From the NCBI GenBank assembly GCA_037127315.1, contig JBBBDQ010000350.1, positions 5,822,001 to 5,886,000 on the forward strand: a DNA stretch of 64,000 nt, given 5' to 3'. Shown here in pieces: positions 11,379-22,292 of this stretch (within the stretch, counting starts at the first letter, position 1; each line of letters opens with the position of its first letter). A program made the position numbers and the translations under genes. The stretch is from Ascarosepion bandense. Lineage: Eukaryota; Mollusca; Cephalopoda; Sepiida; Sepiidae. Under the pieces are notes generated by a model that saw only the letters and a program-made list of their open reading frames with translations, was not told the origin of the DNA and made no database searches.

Positions 11379-12290
11379 GCAATATACTGGAAGACCTAAC
11401 AATTTTCATAGCACTACCTAAGAAGCCAAGCACAAAAGAATGTGGACTCCACCGAACGACCAGCTTAATGAGCTACATAGCAAAACACATCCGGATTCTG
11501 ATGAACAGAATCGGACCAGGACAGGGCGGTTCGACAAAAATACCGAAACAAGGAACGCAATATTTATGTTCAGAACGTTATCAGAAAGAGCAAATATAAA
11601 TACAGAACGGCGTGTACCTGTGTTTTATAGGCTATGAAAAGGCGTTTGACAAACCACGCCACAAAACTTGTTAGAGATACTCGGCAGCCTTGAAAAATTC
11701 GGGAAGGAATCAAAGCAAAGTCTTGAAGGACAGAAAGATTTCGTTGGAAACAAAGAAATAAGAACAGTACTGTTATATGATATCTGTCCTGCAATATGAC
11801 AGTGAATGCTGGACAATCTCTTCAAAGATGAAAGAGAGACTCGAAGCAACAGAAATTTGATTCTACAGAAGGATGATGAGCATACCATGGACCGAAAATT
11901 TGTGTTCTAACAGAGGACGGAAAGTGTGACACTGAGATCCAAAGGCGAATTGGCATGACAACGGATGCATTCCAGAAGCTGATTAGATTATTGAGAGAAG
12001 AAAATTTCACTAAAAACCAAAAAAGAGTGCTGATTGCTATGTGATATCTGTTCTTCAATATGGAAGTGAATGCTGAGAAGCTAATACTCACAGGACGGAT
12101 AGAGGGAAAGAGACACAGAGGAAAGTAGCGTAAGATATATTTGTTGGGCTTGAGCAAGTAGATGGCGGAGCGGGGTTTGCATGAAATATCAAGAGTAAAA
12201 GTATTGAGAGCGACAAGGCATGGGGGGTAAGTAGAAGTCCATGATCGTCTATGTCCTGAATGGACACGGCACATAAATAAGAAGATGACC
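11379..12290 (+). pseudogene. LINE-B reverse transcriptase and C-terminal relic
   Basis: After the interruption frames continue with CGLHRTTSLMSYIAKHIRIL, then CFIGYEKAFDKPRHK, matching the RT motif A region (normally Y/F-K-A-F-D). Then come SVLQYDSECWTISSKMKERL and a second, partly repeated C-terminal block from about 11895. The YADD region is deleted. The tail ends near 12280 with GACACGGCACAT. Together with 9640-11045 this is the longest LINE-B copy in the window, and it is inactive. Confidence 0.7.
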
Positions 12291-12711
12291 GTACCGAAAA
12301 TAACATCACTAAGTGTAGTGGGTCAGAAAATCTGTAGAAACCAATCTTGCCTCACTCGTCACACGATAACCCACGAGGAAACTAAACATACTATCAGAAT
12401 AGACCAGGCCATGTATAGGAAACCTTCACAATTCACATGCTGTCTCCAAGAACCATTGTTAAACACGCCAGACCTACTCGTTTAACGAGTAAACAACAAT
12501 CGCGTATTTATGTCAGGGTTTTAGAAAAGGTCTTTAAACGAGCAATTTCCGGAAGTCTAACCCAATATAAAAACGGAAGAACTTCCTGCGCGTGCCAAGA
12601 TTAGTTCACCGATTGTTGCATATGGATGGAATCAGAATCACAAGAGAATTCGCAAGAATTATTTCGCATTTCATTAATGAATATCTAAATGCACTGGAAC
12701 ACACAAGCAAT

Positions 12712-12767
<56 letters not shown>
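12712..12767. repeat. (GATA)n microsatellite
   Basis: About 14 uninterrupted GATA units next to the left end of a mariner relic. Confidence 0.95.
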
Positions 12768-12771
12768 TGAA

Positions 12772-13345
12772 GACTTCGGAATATCATGCAACTCTTCTGG
12801 GCGGTTTCCTTGCTTCAGTTGATGAATGCTGCTATAATTCTTACCTTCAGATCATCTTTGGTGCTACGAGGAGCTTGTTGGTCTCTCACTCAAATGTGCC
12901 CCATATATAACAATCAAGTGGTTGCAATATAGGGAGTTAGATTGCTAGATGTAAATGGTGATTTGGTCGCAGAATGTGTCTGGCAGTCATGACTTGGTTC
13001 TCCTGCTTTAGTGTGATATCTCATCAGGACGGTTAAAGTGAATTTTCAAAGCTGCCCTACCATCGTAATCATCATTAGACTCATCCAACTCTTTCCGAAT
13101 CCCCTTCACCGTTTTCAGATTGACACCCAAACGCTCTGAAATGTTCGTATTAGAGCTTCCGGTGCGAATGCCAAGCAGTACAACATGCCTTTTCCAAATT
13201 TCTTGCAGAGTTAATTGATCATGTTGTTTTTTTTATATAAGCGGTGCCCAACTGATCCTACTATATTGTACAATCGGCAAAATCAAAAACACACAACGAA
13301 CAGGCGCGAAAGGAAAAATTTAAAATGGCAAAAATTTAAACATCG
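12772..13345 (-). pseudogene. mariner-type transposase relic, internally deleted (family M1)
   Basis: Aligns with the longer minus-strand copy at 41150-41880 at both ends: CTTCTGGGC..., TTGTTGGTCTCTC, CCAAGCAGTACA and GGTGCCCAACTGA. The middle, which would encode the central catalytic region, is missing around 13020. The right terminus in sense order opens CAGAATGCGATG and has TTTTGCCATTTT, resembling the mariner end at 29511-29540. Confidence 0.7.
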
Positions 13346-13361
13346 CATTCTGAGTGTGTCC

Positions 13362-13368
<7 letters not shown>

Positions 13369-13410
<42 letters not shown>

Positions 13411-13412
13411 CG
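13369..13412. repeat. (TG)n microsatellite with GCGC end
   Basis: About 16 TG units preceded by a short TA run and ending in GCGCGCGCG. Confidence 0.9.
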
Positions 13413-13495
13413 GTTAGGTCTTGAAGGCTGTCACAATGCGTTTAGTAAAATAAATGAAGGTAAAGAAGCTATTCGGTATTACTTATTTATTATAC

Positions 13496-13612
13496 ATTAA
13501 TATTTAGAGGTCAAAATCTCGTCTTCAGAATGGTCATTCATTGAAAGGGACGAACTTGAAAACAAGCTCTCCTACCATTCTGAAGATGAGATTTTGATCT
13601 CGAAATATTAAT
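13496..13612. repeat. inverted repeat with hammerhead-like cores in both arms
   Basis: Arms 13496-13534 and 13574-13612 match at 36 of 39 positions. The right arm on + reads CTGAAGA (13580-13586), one T, a possible 5 bp stem GAGAT/ATCTC, then GAAA (13602-13605). The left arm carries the equivalent on the minus strand. The extra T before stem II departs from a canonical hammerhead. Confidence 0.55.
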
Positions 13613-13661
13613 AAAACCATGCACCTAATATACACAATGCTTCAAGCTAATTACAAAACTT

Positions 13662-13662
13662 T

Positions 13663-13745
<83 letters not shown>
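13662..13745. repeat. (TA)n(TG)n microsatellite
   Basis: Short TA run followed by about 34 TG units. Confidence 0.95.
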
Positions 13746-13746
<1 letters not shown>

Positions 13747-14306
13747 GTCTGTATGATGGTCACTCAAAGTTTATAATTGATGACTGTTAATTAAGTGCAT
13801 GAAACATTAAGTAACCTCGTATGATAAGGAATAAGTTTAAACTTTATTTGATACACATCTTAGCCTGGTTTTTTTTTTCACTGTGCACAATATCATATTG
13901 TGTCACTTTATGTTCATCATTGGTTGCTAGACATTTCAGCTAACCTGATATATATTTATATTTAAAAATTTTATAAAATCAATAGCATCTTTGGTTTTGT
14001 ATATAAATACTTCTTACAAAATAAAACCCTTCAGATTTTACTTTACAAAAAAAAAAAAGAAATACACTTAGCGAAATCTGAAAAACGTCTCGGTTGTAAA
14101 GCTAAAATGTGGGTTAATTGTAATGAATCATTCCGGAATTTCATTTCTGGAGACTGAAACAATTGCCGTCCTAAATGTAAGGATAAAAATAACAGTGATG
14201 ACAATATAAGTTCTAACCGTTTATAGAATAATAGTTATTCTGATAATCCCAGACAATATTTATGCAACTTAAGATTCATCAAAATCTTCTTTGGGAGACG
14301 CATACT

Positions 14307-14447
14307 TGTTGTGGATCTGGGTGAGAAACCTCACAAAATAATGAACAACAAAACAGATATTTGAGATTTTTAAAAAAATAGGTTATATTGAACGTAAATA
14401 TACAAACTGGAACGCAGGTTAGTAATCCAAGAATATGATTAGTAAAG

Positions 14448-14490
<43 letters not shown>

Positions 14491-14920
14491 TATCACCCCG
14501 AGCAAGGCGGTAACGCCACTGATGTGCAGGGGGCTACGTAATAGTGAAAAGTGAAAAGATTGGAAAAGAGAAAGCCGGAAACCACATCCTAAACAGGGAA
14601 CAAGGGATGAGCCTCTTAACCTGTTCAATAGACGTGGGTGGAGTGTGAACCGGGCGATAAATCTTGAAGTGAAGCCGTGTCTGAAATAGTATATCCGTGT
14701 AATATTATTCTCGCTGATTGGAGCTCAGAGCTACTATGCCAACTGACGCGGTATTCTCTGGGTAACTTTGGTATCGTTCGGTAACTTACGGATCAGTCCC
14801 GATGTCGTTAACAGATCTCTCCGGCTAAGACGTATCTCATATGGCAGGAGTATATATATATATATATATATATACTCAAGTCGAGTCCATTATCATAAAA
14901 AAGGGAGAGGTCCCACAACA
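14307..14920 (+). mobile_element. solo LTR, family L1, copy 2, with nested insertion
   Basis: Termini TGTTGTGG and CCCACAACA. Flanking 5-mers ATACT (14302-14306) and ATGCT (14921-14925) differ at one base. It aligns with 9136-9509 and 47199-47598. It is enlarged by a (TA)n run at 14450-14487 followed by a minus-strand LINE-derived element at 14488-14659, and holds another (TA)n at 14851-14874. Confidence 0.8.
14488..14659 (-). mobile_element. LINE-A-derived short element, one monomer
   Basis: In minus orientation it has one head monomer (CGCCCGGTTCACACTCC to CCAATCTTTTCAC) joined to the LINE-A tail containing CATCAGTGGCGTTACCGCC. This is the same architecture as 1-1031 with one unit instead of six. 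It sits beside a TA run inside the L1 LTR. Confidence 0.85.
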
Positions 14921-15109
14921 ATGCTAAAAAGGCGAGGCGCATACTAAAAAGACATGGTCATATTTAATTATCAACAGAATTTTCAAAAACAAAAAAGGCA
15001 AGTTAGAAGTGTGGGCCGTAAAATTCATAGGCTGACTATAAAAGAGTGATACTGGAGCTGTCAAGTTTTGCATGCGTTATTTTCAACTTTTCTTATTAAT
15101 AACGACATT

Positions 15110-15690
15110 GTTTATTTCCAGTTAAACTAACGTCTGACTGCTCAAAAAGACTTAAAAATGGACAAAATTTATCATCATGGTGCTATCAAGCACCTATAGA
15201 AAAAACCGATTTAACTCAGAATGAAATTTATGCTAACATGTTTGCTAAATTGGAGGATGCCCTTCCAGCTTTATCAACGGTGCAAAAGCGGGAATATGTT
15301 TTTACGAAGGCGTATGAAAATCTTGAAGATGGCCCAAGGTTTGAGCATCATGCAACTGCCACCACAAAAGAAAACATAAATTATGTTCACCACATGGTTA
15401 TGAACAACAGGTGATTCACTATAAATCAAAAAGTATATTCTATGAGAAAGTTGAGAATATTCTGCAAAATTAACTTGACTAAGGTTTCTGCTCGGTGGGT
15501 GACACGTCTTCTAACACCAAATCATAAGCGCACCAAGATGATCACATCAAGAAAAACACTAACATTGTTGAGACAAATACACCTGATCTCGTTGAGCCTT
15601 TCCTTATCCAAGATGAGTGCTTGGTTCATCACTTTGAGCCAGAGAGAAAGAAACAATACATGCAATGAAAACACTATTACTCACATGCGA
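15110..15690 (+). pseudogene. mariner-type transposase N-terminal half, relic (family M2)
   Basis: Frames give GPRFEHHATATTKENINYVH, then KVSARWVTRLLTPNHKRTK, then QDECLVHHFEPERK. These are the linker after the DNA-binding domain, the WVPRLLT-type motif and the first catalytic Asp region of mariner transposases. The mature enzyme would cut at the inverted repeats. Stops and frameshifts break it, and the second and third catalytic residues are absent. Confidence 0.7.
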
Positions 15691-16875
15691 TGTGGCTATT
15701 TAAATTTAAATAAAATTTTAATTTTATTTTAAAAAATAAACTATATTTGGTCAAATTACAAGTGCAATGGTAGATTTCTCACCTATGGTGCGGGTTCTAT
15801 CCCCATTACAAAGACTTTAAAAGTGGTACTCGATGCCTCTCTGCTAAGGATTTAGTAAAAAAGAGAAGGATCAAGAGTAAGTGAGGAAATTTAGAGATAG
15901 GTGTTGCGCCAACCTTTACCGCAAGCAAAAGAAAATGAAGCCTTCGGGTCTCCCTCGATCTAGCGGTCGACCAACTAACTTACATAAGACTAACTTGGTT
16001 AGCCTTTGAACGTTTCTGTCAACCTTTGTAGAATAAAAGGAATCAAAAGAAGCGACAGATAGAGAACAAACATGAGAAGTAGAGTGTGTGCCTGAATAGA
16101 CCGGCATATTTGACTGAAATACGCCTTGAGAAAGTTTGAGAACAGCAATGGGGAAAGCGGGGGGAGGGGGTGCAATAAGCTGATTTCACTCTCATCAGCG
16201 CTTGCTGACAATTATGATGACGACTATGATGATGATGTTCTGCTGCGTGTTTTGTTGTGTAAAAGTGGTCAAAAAAAGTTGTTTTTGGATCGACAATATA
16301 ATAAAGAAAATGTCCCTATGTCAGTATCGAGAGACATATAAATACTGAAAATAAATAAAAACGTTCCTACTCGATGGAAAAACTTGACAAATGATGTACG
16401 TTTCTTTATTTTTCTCTCTAAACACGATTGATAGGAAGCAGAAGGCTTTCAAAACATCAAACACTCGTGTCACTTGTGGCTTATAAGGTGATGGCGTAAA
16501 GGTAATGGCGCAGAAACTTGCTTTTTTGTCTGAACCTCATGTTGATACTTCTTTTTTCGAACGGGAAGCCCAGAGTTTGCATATCGTTGTAGCGGATTTT
16601 GGATTGCTTTCCTGCGCAGCATGACATCAAAGGTCGAGTTCAGGTATTCAATAATACACCTCCAAAAAAAAGAACAAACTGCAAAACATGAAAAATTAAA
16701 AAAACACGTTCTCAGATGACATTAATCGATTACACATCTCTGATACCAAGAACAGTTTAATTTTTTATATATATATATCTCCATTTTCTCTTTCTTTCCC
16801 TTTGTATTATTCTTTTCTTTTATTTATCTTTTGGTATTTTCACGCTTCAAGAGATCATCAGACCATAAACAATAC

Positions 16876-16883
<8 letters not shown>
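15691..16883. other. no recognised feature
   Basis: Short open frames only. A short (TA)n run is at about 16767-16779. No repeat family or gene could be assigned. Confidence 0.4.
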
Positions 16884-16934
<51 letters not shown>

Positions 16935-16945
16935 TGTGTGTGTAG
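16871..16945. repeat. (TA)n(TG)n microsatellite
   Basis: Short TA run followed by about 22 TG units and a decayed edge. Confidence 0.9.
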
Positions 16946-17242
16946 TAGAGCAGCTGACACCCCTCTAGCGCTCTCGAAAATGGAATGGCCTGTAGACCGA
17001 AATAGCTATATAAATAAAGATTAAGAGCAATAATGAATTCGTAGTTTCGTTGGCAATTATTATCGGACTCTGCTCTCTGCGACTCTAACAACTAACAACC
17101 TCTCCTCACTTACTAATTATTGTTGTTTTGTTTTATCTGTGTTTGTCTTGTTTCTGCTTAATGTTCATTAGCACGGATATTGTGCTGTAGATGCTTCAGC
17201 CGACATCAGCTAGTATCGTATTGCTACCTAGGCAATACAACA

Positions 17243-17243
<1 letters not shown>

Positions 17244-17329
<86 letters not shown>
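17244..17329. repeat. (CA)n(TA)n microsatellite
   Basis: About 17 CA units then about 26 TA units. It forms the left border of the element at 17330-17642. Confidence 0.95.
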
Positions 17330-17331
<2 letters not shown>

Positions 17332-17642
17332 AGATAATTTTCACGTTCTAATGAATTTGTCAACCGTTACATTTGAAGCATGATGAAGAAAATTTACAGT
17401 CATTTTTAGCAACAAAGTTTTGGGGTTATTTTTTGTTACCATAACGTACACCCTGAAGATGATCTCGGAAGTAGATTGAAAGTACTTAGAACATCGAAAA
17501 ATGAATAATAAAATCAACTGTCAAAGTTAAAGCACATTTCTTACATCTTTCAATTATCATACGCTGAAGATTATTCGTGAGTACGAACAGATTTCGTTGA
17601 AAATAAGCACACACAATATTTGCAATTTATTTAATCTCTCTC
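17330..17642 (+). mobile_element. microsatellite-bounded element F7, copy 1
   Basis: About 310 bp between two dinucleotide tracts. It aligns with 34019-34310 on the minus strand: GTCAACCGTTA near the left, CTGAAGATGATCTCGG in the middle, and GCAATTTATTTAATC at the right. The middle reads CTGAAGA, T, GATCT/AGATT and GAAA, a hammerhead-like layout with one extra T. A second CTGAAGA...GAAA lies near 17570-17615. No coding potential. Confidence 0.55.

Positions 17643-17688
<46 letters not shown>
17643..17688. repeat. (CA)n microsatellite
   Basis: About 20 CA units ending CATATG; the shared border between elements F7 and H2. Confidence 0.95.
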
Positions 17689-17689
<1 letters not shown>

Positions 17690-17690
<1 letters not shown>

Positions 17691-17924
17691 GAAGGAAGGA
17701 AAGTGGATGTAAAAAAAGAAAGAGCTAAGCACGTGAACATCAGTCAAAGTACGTAGCCCAAAGAAAAAAACCCGAGACGAGTAATCTATAACAAAAGAGC
17801 GCTCAACACGTAAGCAGAGCAGACAAAATAGAAAACCTAAAGAGCCAACAAACCTGCCTGAAGGCTGGCTTCCCTGAAGATCCGGTTAGGTGAAACTTAG
17901 GTAAGTTTGTTGGCTCTTTAGGTT
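17690..17924 (+). mobile_element. hammerhead-bearing element H2, copy A (5' short)
   Basis: Aligns in sense order with 44214-44587 (AAAAACCCGAGACGAG..., AAAGAGCGCTCAACACG, then the hairpin). The 3' end is a palindrome with arms 17834-17853 and 17905-17924 (20 bp perfect). The hammerhead-like core lies between the arms. (TA)n follows directly. The left border is a (CA)n tract. Confidence 0.7.
17834..17924 (+). ncRNA. candidate hammerhead ribozyme, H2 copy A
   Basis: Core CTGAAGA at 17874-17880; stem II CC/GG plus a weak outer pair; GAA at 17892-17894; stem III ACT-TA-GGT at 17895-17902; then A at 17903, giving a GUA cleavage triplet. Long stem I from arms 17834-17853 and 17905-17924, with an asymmetric insert holding a mini hairpin GCCTGAAGGC on the 5' side. 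The weak stem II suggests reduced or lost activity. Fold made by eye. Confidence 0.55.
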
Positions 17925-18095
17925 ATATATATATATATATAATATTAGTGGTATAAACCGATGGCTATATATTCTACATTATGGTCATTTTTATTCTTTA
18001 TAAAGTTTTCAACACAGATGTAGAACATTTATAAAGGCATAGTTATTATTAGTGTTATATGTTTACGTTATTATTAGTGTTATGGAACTGAAACT

Positions 18096-18178
18096 CAAAA
18101 GATTTGGGGTTTCAGTGATACCATCATCAGGCAGTGTAATATTGTTCAGTTGACAATATTTTACTGCCTGATGATGCG
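18096..18178 (-). repeat. foldback sequence with hammerhead-like core
   Basis: Inverted arms around 18122-18144 and 18153-18178 share CATCATCAGGCAGTGTAATA / ATTTTACTGCCTGATGATG. On the minus strand CTGATGA (18124-18130) is followed by T, a short GGT/ACT stem and GAAAC. It resembles a hammerhead core with one inserted base, and stem III is not obvious. Confidence 0.4.
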
Positions 18179-18875
18179 CCTTAGCTTTTTAAGTAGAAGC
18201 CCCATAGTGATTTTCTACGCGCAATGATTATGTGGGTTACCCAGTAAGGATCGAACTCACTTAATTTACTCAGAAAGAAAATCATCGAAAGTGCCACCAT
18301 CTAAATTATCACAATATTGATCTACGCCAAGATTTTTTACCAATCTCGCCTTTCCTGAAAAAGTACTATTTTCCCAAACTAACAAACACAACAACAAATA
18401 CGTTGAAACATCAAAAGAAAACAGTTAAATTCATCCCTTCAACCTTTGAATATGTACAGCACAAATGTTCATTTCATACCAAAACATCTTAATCACAATC
18501 CAAACAATATTCATTAAAAACAAAAAGGTAATGAATATTATTCGCTTACTTTACTTTTCACTAAACATTAAATTCGGACATATTGTGCCCTCCTCATGCA
18601 TTGACTTATTTTTCGACCACATGATGAATATTCGTGAGCAATGTTTTATGTCAACAAAAGATAAAGACATCATCGATGCTGGATGTCTTTATGTTAACGT
18701 CCCTATAACCTCCCTGAAGGTGGCTCATGTGAACCGAAAGATTAGAACCAATATAATCAAAAATATTCAAATGTTGGACAATGATGTTTAGAACGGCTCT
18801 TGATTAAACATAATAGACATTCATTGTCTGTTATATTTAACAGTATATGTTTAGAAAATTATCTACTGCTTCCAT

Positions 18876-18881
<6 letters not shown>
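18179..18881. other. repeat-derived region, no gene
   Basis: Contains a decayed tRNA-like relic near 18235-18275 and, at 18640-18860, a copy of the unit that forms the palindrome at 35456-35730 (GACATTCATTGTCTGTTATA). It includes CTGAAGG...CCGAAAG at about 18711-18741. The 108-codon open frame at 18465-18791 lies inside this repeat and has no recognisable domain. Confidence 0.45.

Positions 18882-18921
<40 letters not shown>
18882..18921. repeat. (TA)n microsatellite
   Basis: About 20 TA units directly abutting the 3' end of H2 copy B. Confidence 0.95.
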
Positions 18922-18925
<4 letters not shown>

Positions 18926-19285
18926 CGAAAATCTAAGGGTGAGCCAACAACCTACCACGGTTTTGCTTAACAGCTCATCAGGAAAAATTGGCTAAGGCTT
19001 AGAAGACATATCGCATATATATAGAATTTCAGCTTAAACAAGGAAGACACCAAACTCAGGAATATAGGGGGGATAAGCTTTATTTAGTTGAACAAACAAA
19101 AAAAAGGCTTGACTTTTTGTTCAAGTATTTCGTTTGTTTCTTTTTTTCTTTTTTTTCTTCCCTTTCTTTTCCCTCTGGGTTTGTTCCCGGTGGGTTTCAA
19201 GACGTTCTTAGTTGTAGTTTAATTATTGATAATCTTGATAGAATTAGTTTTGTTGATATTGGTATTATAACTATAATTAATATTA

Positions 19286-19290
<5 letters not shown>
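18921..19290 (-). mobile_element. hammerhead-bearing element H2, copy B
   Basis: Minus-strand element about 370 bp long with TA microsatellites on both sides (18882-18921 and 19291-19340). In sense order: ATAGTTATAATACCAATA, CGTCTTGAAACCCACCGGG, an A-rich tract, GAACAAAAAGTCAAGCC, then the hammerhead near the 3' end. The same order occurs in 44214-44587. The 74-codon frame at 19117-19341 is not coding. Confidence 0.7.
18942..18993 (-). ncRNA. candidate hammerhead ribozyme, H2 copy B (G12A)
   Basis: Minus-strand core CTGATGA at 18975-18981; stem II GCT/AGC with loop GTTA at 18965-18974; AAA in place of GAA at 18962-18964; stem III ACC-GT-GGT at 18954-18961; A at 18953. Stem I pairs AGCCAA with TTGGCT (18988-18993 with 18942-18947) across an internal loop. 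The geometry is canonical, but the G-to-A change in the invariant GAA is expected to cripple cleavage. Confidence 0.6.

Positions 19291-19340
<50 letters not shown>
19291..19340. repeat. (TA)n microsatellite
   Basis: About 25 TA units; shared border between H2 copy B and the following H1 unit. Confidence 0.95.
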
Positions 19341-19342
<2 letters not shown>

Positions 19343-19439
19343 TGTTTATTACTAATTTAAGTACATTGCACAAATAGATATTTACTTTTAAAAAGTGTTA
19401 AGTACAAAAGTAGACATTACTGGCGTGTATTCACATTGT

Positions 19440-19612
19440 GTATATAACACGCTATAATTTGCCTTCTCCACCGGGCGTCCATAGCTTAGAGGTAGAATCG
19501 CCAACTGATATCTGTTATTCGGGTTTCAATCCTGGCTAGAAGCAATCGGCTGTCTAACCGTAATGATAAGCTGTGATACAGCAAAACAGGACTGTCTGCG
19601 GATGACAATATA
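19440..19612 (+). mobile_element. tRNA-headed hammerhead element H1, copy d (core mutated)
   Basis: Same order as 32763-32955: CTCCACCGGGCGTCC, A-box-like TAGCTTAGAGGTAGAATCG, B-box-like GGGTTTCAATCC, AAGCAATCGG, then the hammerhead region. The core reads AATGATAA where CTGATGA is expected (19563-19569), so C3 and G8 are both changed and this copy should not cleave. Stem II CTGTGATACAG and the GTCTGCGGATGAC 3' side are intact. Confidence 0.7.
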
Positions 19613-19640
19613 TATGTATATATATAGTTATTATTATTAA

Positions 19641-19927
19641 TATAGTATACTGAGCCTTAATTGCTATAAAGTTTCGGTGCTTAATACCTCATCATCAGGC
19701 AGTGATATAGTGTGGTGGAAGGTTAAGCTCCCACCCCATTTTATTGATGTCATTTGATGGCCTTCTTTATTTATAATTTTATTCTTTTACATCTCTTTAC
19801 CTCTATTTATATAACCAAGTAAATTAACCAAATTTCACTTCCTGATGATGGTGTATTAAATACCGAAACTTTATAGCTATCAAGTTGCAGTATGCTATTA
19901 TTATAATAATAATAATAATAATAATAA
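19641..19927. repeat. foldback element with hammerhead-like cores
   Basis: Arms 19646-19702 and 19836-19895 are inverted copies sharing GCTATAAAGTTTCGG and CATCATCAGG. The + arm reads CTGATGA, T, GGTGT/ATACC, GAAAC; the minus arm is similar with extra bases. An AAT-rich run follows at 19898-19927. Stem III is not evident, so activity is doubtful. Confidence 0.45.
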
Positions 19928-20030
19928 TTACCATATATCTGTGATCTACTTTCGTATTGAGCACTTTTTAAAAGTAAATATCTAACTGTGGAATGTACTT
20001 CCATTAAAATTAAACAAATTTTATTATCAT

Positions 20031-20032
<2 letters not shown>

Positions 20033-20082
<50 letters not shown>

Positions 20083-20093
20083 CAGACTGAAAG

Positions 20094-20165
<72 letters not shown>

Positions 20166-20180
20166 GTGAATGAATGAAAG

Positions 20181-20216
<36 letters not shown>

Positions 20217-20226
20217 GTGAACGAAT

Positions 20227-20292
<66 letters not shown>

Positions 20293-20301
20293 CAGACTGA
20301 A

Positions 20302-20339
<38 letters not shown>

Positions 20340-20352
20340 GAATGAATGAAAG

Positions 20353-20413
<61 letters not shown>

Positions 20414-20422
20414 CAGACAGAC

Positions 20423-20486
<64 letters not shown>

Positions 20487-20502
20487 GTAGACAGACTGAA
20501 AG

Positions 20503-20553
<51 letters not shown>

Positions 20554-20560
20554 AACAGAC

Positions 20561-20625
<65 letters not shown>

Positions 20626-20650
20626 GTGAATGAATGAAAGATAGATAGAC

Positions 20651-20722
<72 letters not shown>

Positions 20723-20735
20723 GAATGAATGAAAG

Positions 20736-20787
<52 letters not shown>

Positions 20788-20801
20788 GTAGACAGACTGA
20801 A

Positions 20802-20866
<65 letters not shown>

Positions 20867-20877
20867 CAGACTGAAAG

Positions 20878-20933
<56 letters not shown>

Positions 20934-20948
20934 GTGAACAGACGAAAG

Positions 20949-21015
<67 letters not shown>

Positions 21016-21026
21016 CAGACTGAAAG

Positions 21027-21065
<39 letters not shown>

Positions 21066-21072
21066 AACAGAC

Positions 21073-21124
<52 letters not shown>

Positions 21125-21154
21125 GTATATACATACATACATAGATAGATAGAC

Positions 21155-21217
<63 letters not shown>

Positions 21218-21225
21218 AACAGACC

Positions 21226-21284
<59 letters not shown>

Positions 21285-21295
21285 CAGACAGAAAG

Positions 21296-21342
<47 letters not shown>

Positions 21343-21350
21343 AACAGACC

Positions 21351-21392
<42 letters not shown>

Positions 21393-21408
21393 TAGATAGC
21401 GATTCAGA
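20033..21408. repeat. interrupted (GATA)n array, 1.4 kb
   Basis: GATA tracts are separated by recurring interruptions such as CAGACTGAAAGA, TGTGAATGAATGAAAGA, GAAACAGACAAG and TGTAGACAGACTGAAA. The interruptions repeat in related forms, so the array grew by duplication of larger units, not only by slippage. Minus-strand frames stay open for over 400 codons (Leu-Ser-Ile-Tyr repeats) because the repeat has no stops; they are not genes. Confidence 0.95.
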
Positions 21409-21639
21409 AAACGTAATATTCTGTTTTCTTTTATATTTTTCACACGAATTTATTTAAAATTGGATAGTTTACTCTTAACAATATAAGAATTCAGTGTCTA
21501 TAAATAATAAAAATAATAAAATTATTATAATAATAGGAATATGTTAAAGCTCTTGCATAGATGAAACAAGGCAAGCAAGACTAAGCCCTGCATGGGCAGT
21601 ATCCAGAACGTGCTAATAAAACCGACATTAATAAAGTTG

Positions 21640-21771
21640 ATAGATCCAAAATGTAGGTTTTGTGACAAATATCATGAACCTTGGATCATGTAATTTCATG
21701 ATGTTCTCTACTCCCGCCAAATCAATATAAAAGTCTTTACGATATCGTAGTCCAATATTTACAATAGAAAA
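21640..21771 (+). pseudogene. R2-like LINE C-terminal fragment, part 1
   Basis: Frame pieces match a zinc-knuckle region (KCRFCDKYxEP-like), then the segment CGTAGTCCAATATTTACAATAG. The reading resumes at 22293 after a 521 bp insertion flanked by a 21 bp duplication. The homologous intact stretch is at 22950-23100. Confidence 0.6.
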
Positions 21772-22113
21772 TTTTAATCATGAGCCATCTTAAACATCGT
21801 ATTTTGGCATTAATTTCAGGTGAAAATAATGACAAGTATTGACCAATATTTGGGTACTTTTTTTATTATGCATTTTCTAAGCTTTCAGTTCACATGAGCC
21901 ACCTTCAGAGTGTTTACAGGGACTTTAACCTAAAGACATCTACAATCAAAAATGATTTTATCTTTTGTTGGCATAAAATACCTCCCAACCTCTAGGCTTA
22001 GAATTTTTTCTCATTCTCTGTTTATAAGAGGTTGAAAAATGCATGTCTTAAAATGACATGTTGAACATGGCTATTTCCCCGCTAAGTTTTATCTGAATGT
22101 ACAGATAAATAAG

Positions 22114-22182
<69 letters not shown>

Positions 22183-22292
22183 CGAGCACACATTTGTATA
22201 AAAAAGTGCTCAATACATATGTAATGTAGAGTTTTTAAATATTTTCATTCGGAATTCGGCTGATTACACAAGCTTGAGACCTTTCAGTATCT
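21772..22292 (-). mobile_element. insertion with 21 bp target duplication
   Basis: Flanked by a perfect 21 bp direct repeat at 21751-21771 and 22293-22313, which splits an R2-like LINE fragment. It carries the repeat unit also seen at 18640-18860 and 35456-35730 (TTAATTTCAGGTGAAAATAA; CACATGAGCCACCTTCAG) and a (TA)n(TG)n tract at 22113-22180. No coding region. The mobilising enzyme is unknown; strand follows the CTGAAGG-containing unit. Confidence 0.7.

Noticed and set aside
18465..18791. 108-codon open frame
   Set aside because: Lies largely within a dispersed repeat unit also present at 21772 and 35456, with no conserved protein.
19807..21443. Minus-strand open frames of 440-477 codons
   Set aside because: They translate the GATA array as Leu-Ser-Ile-Tyr repeats in overlapping frames; no stops occur in the repeat, and there is no coding signal.
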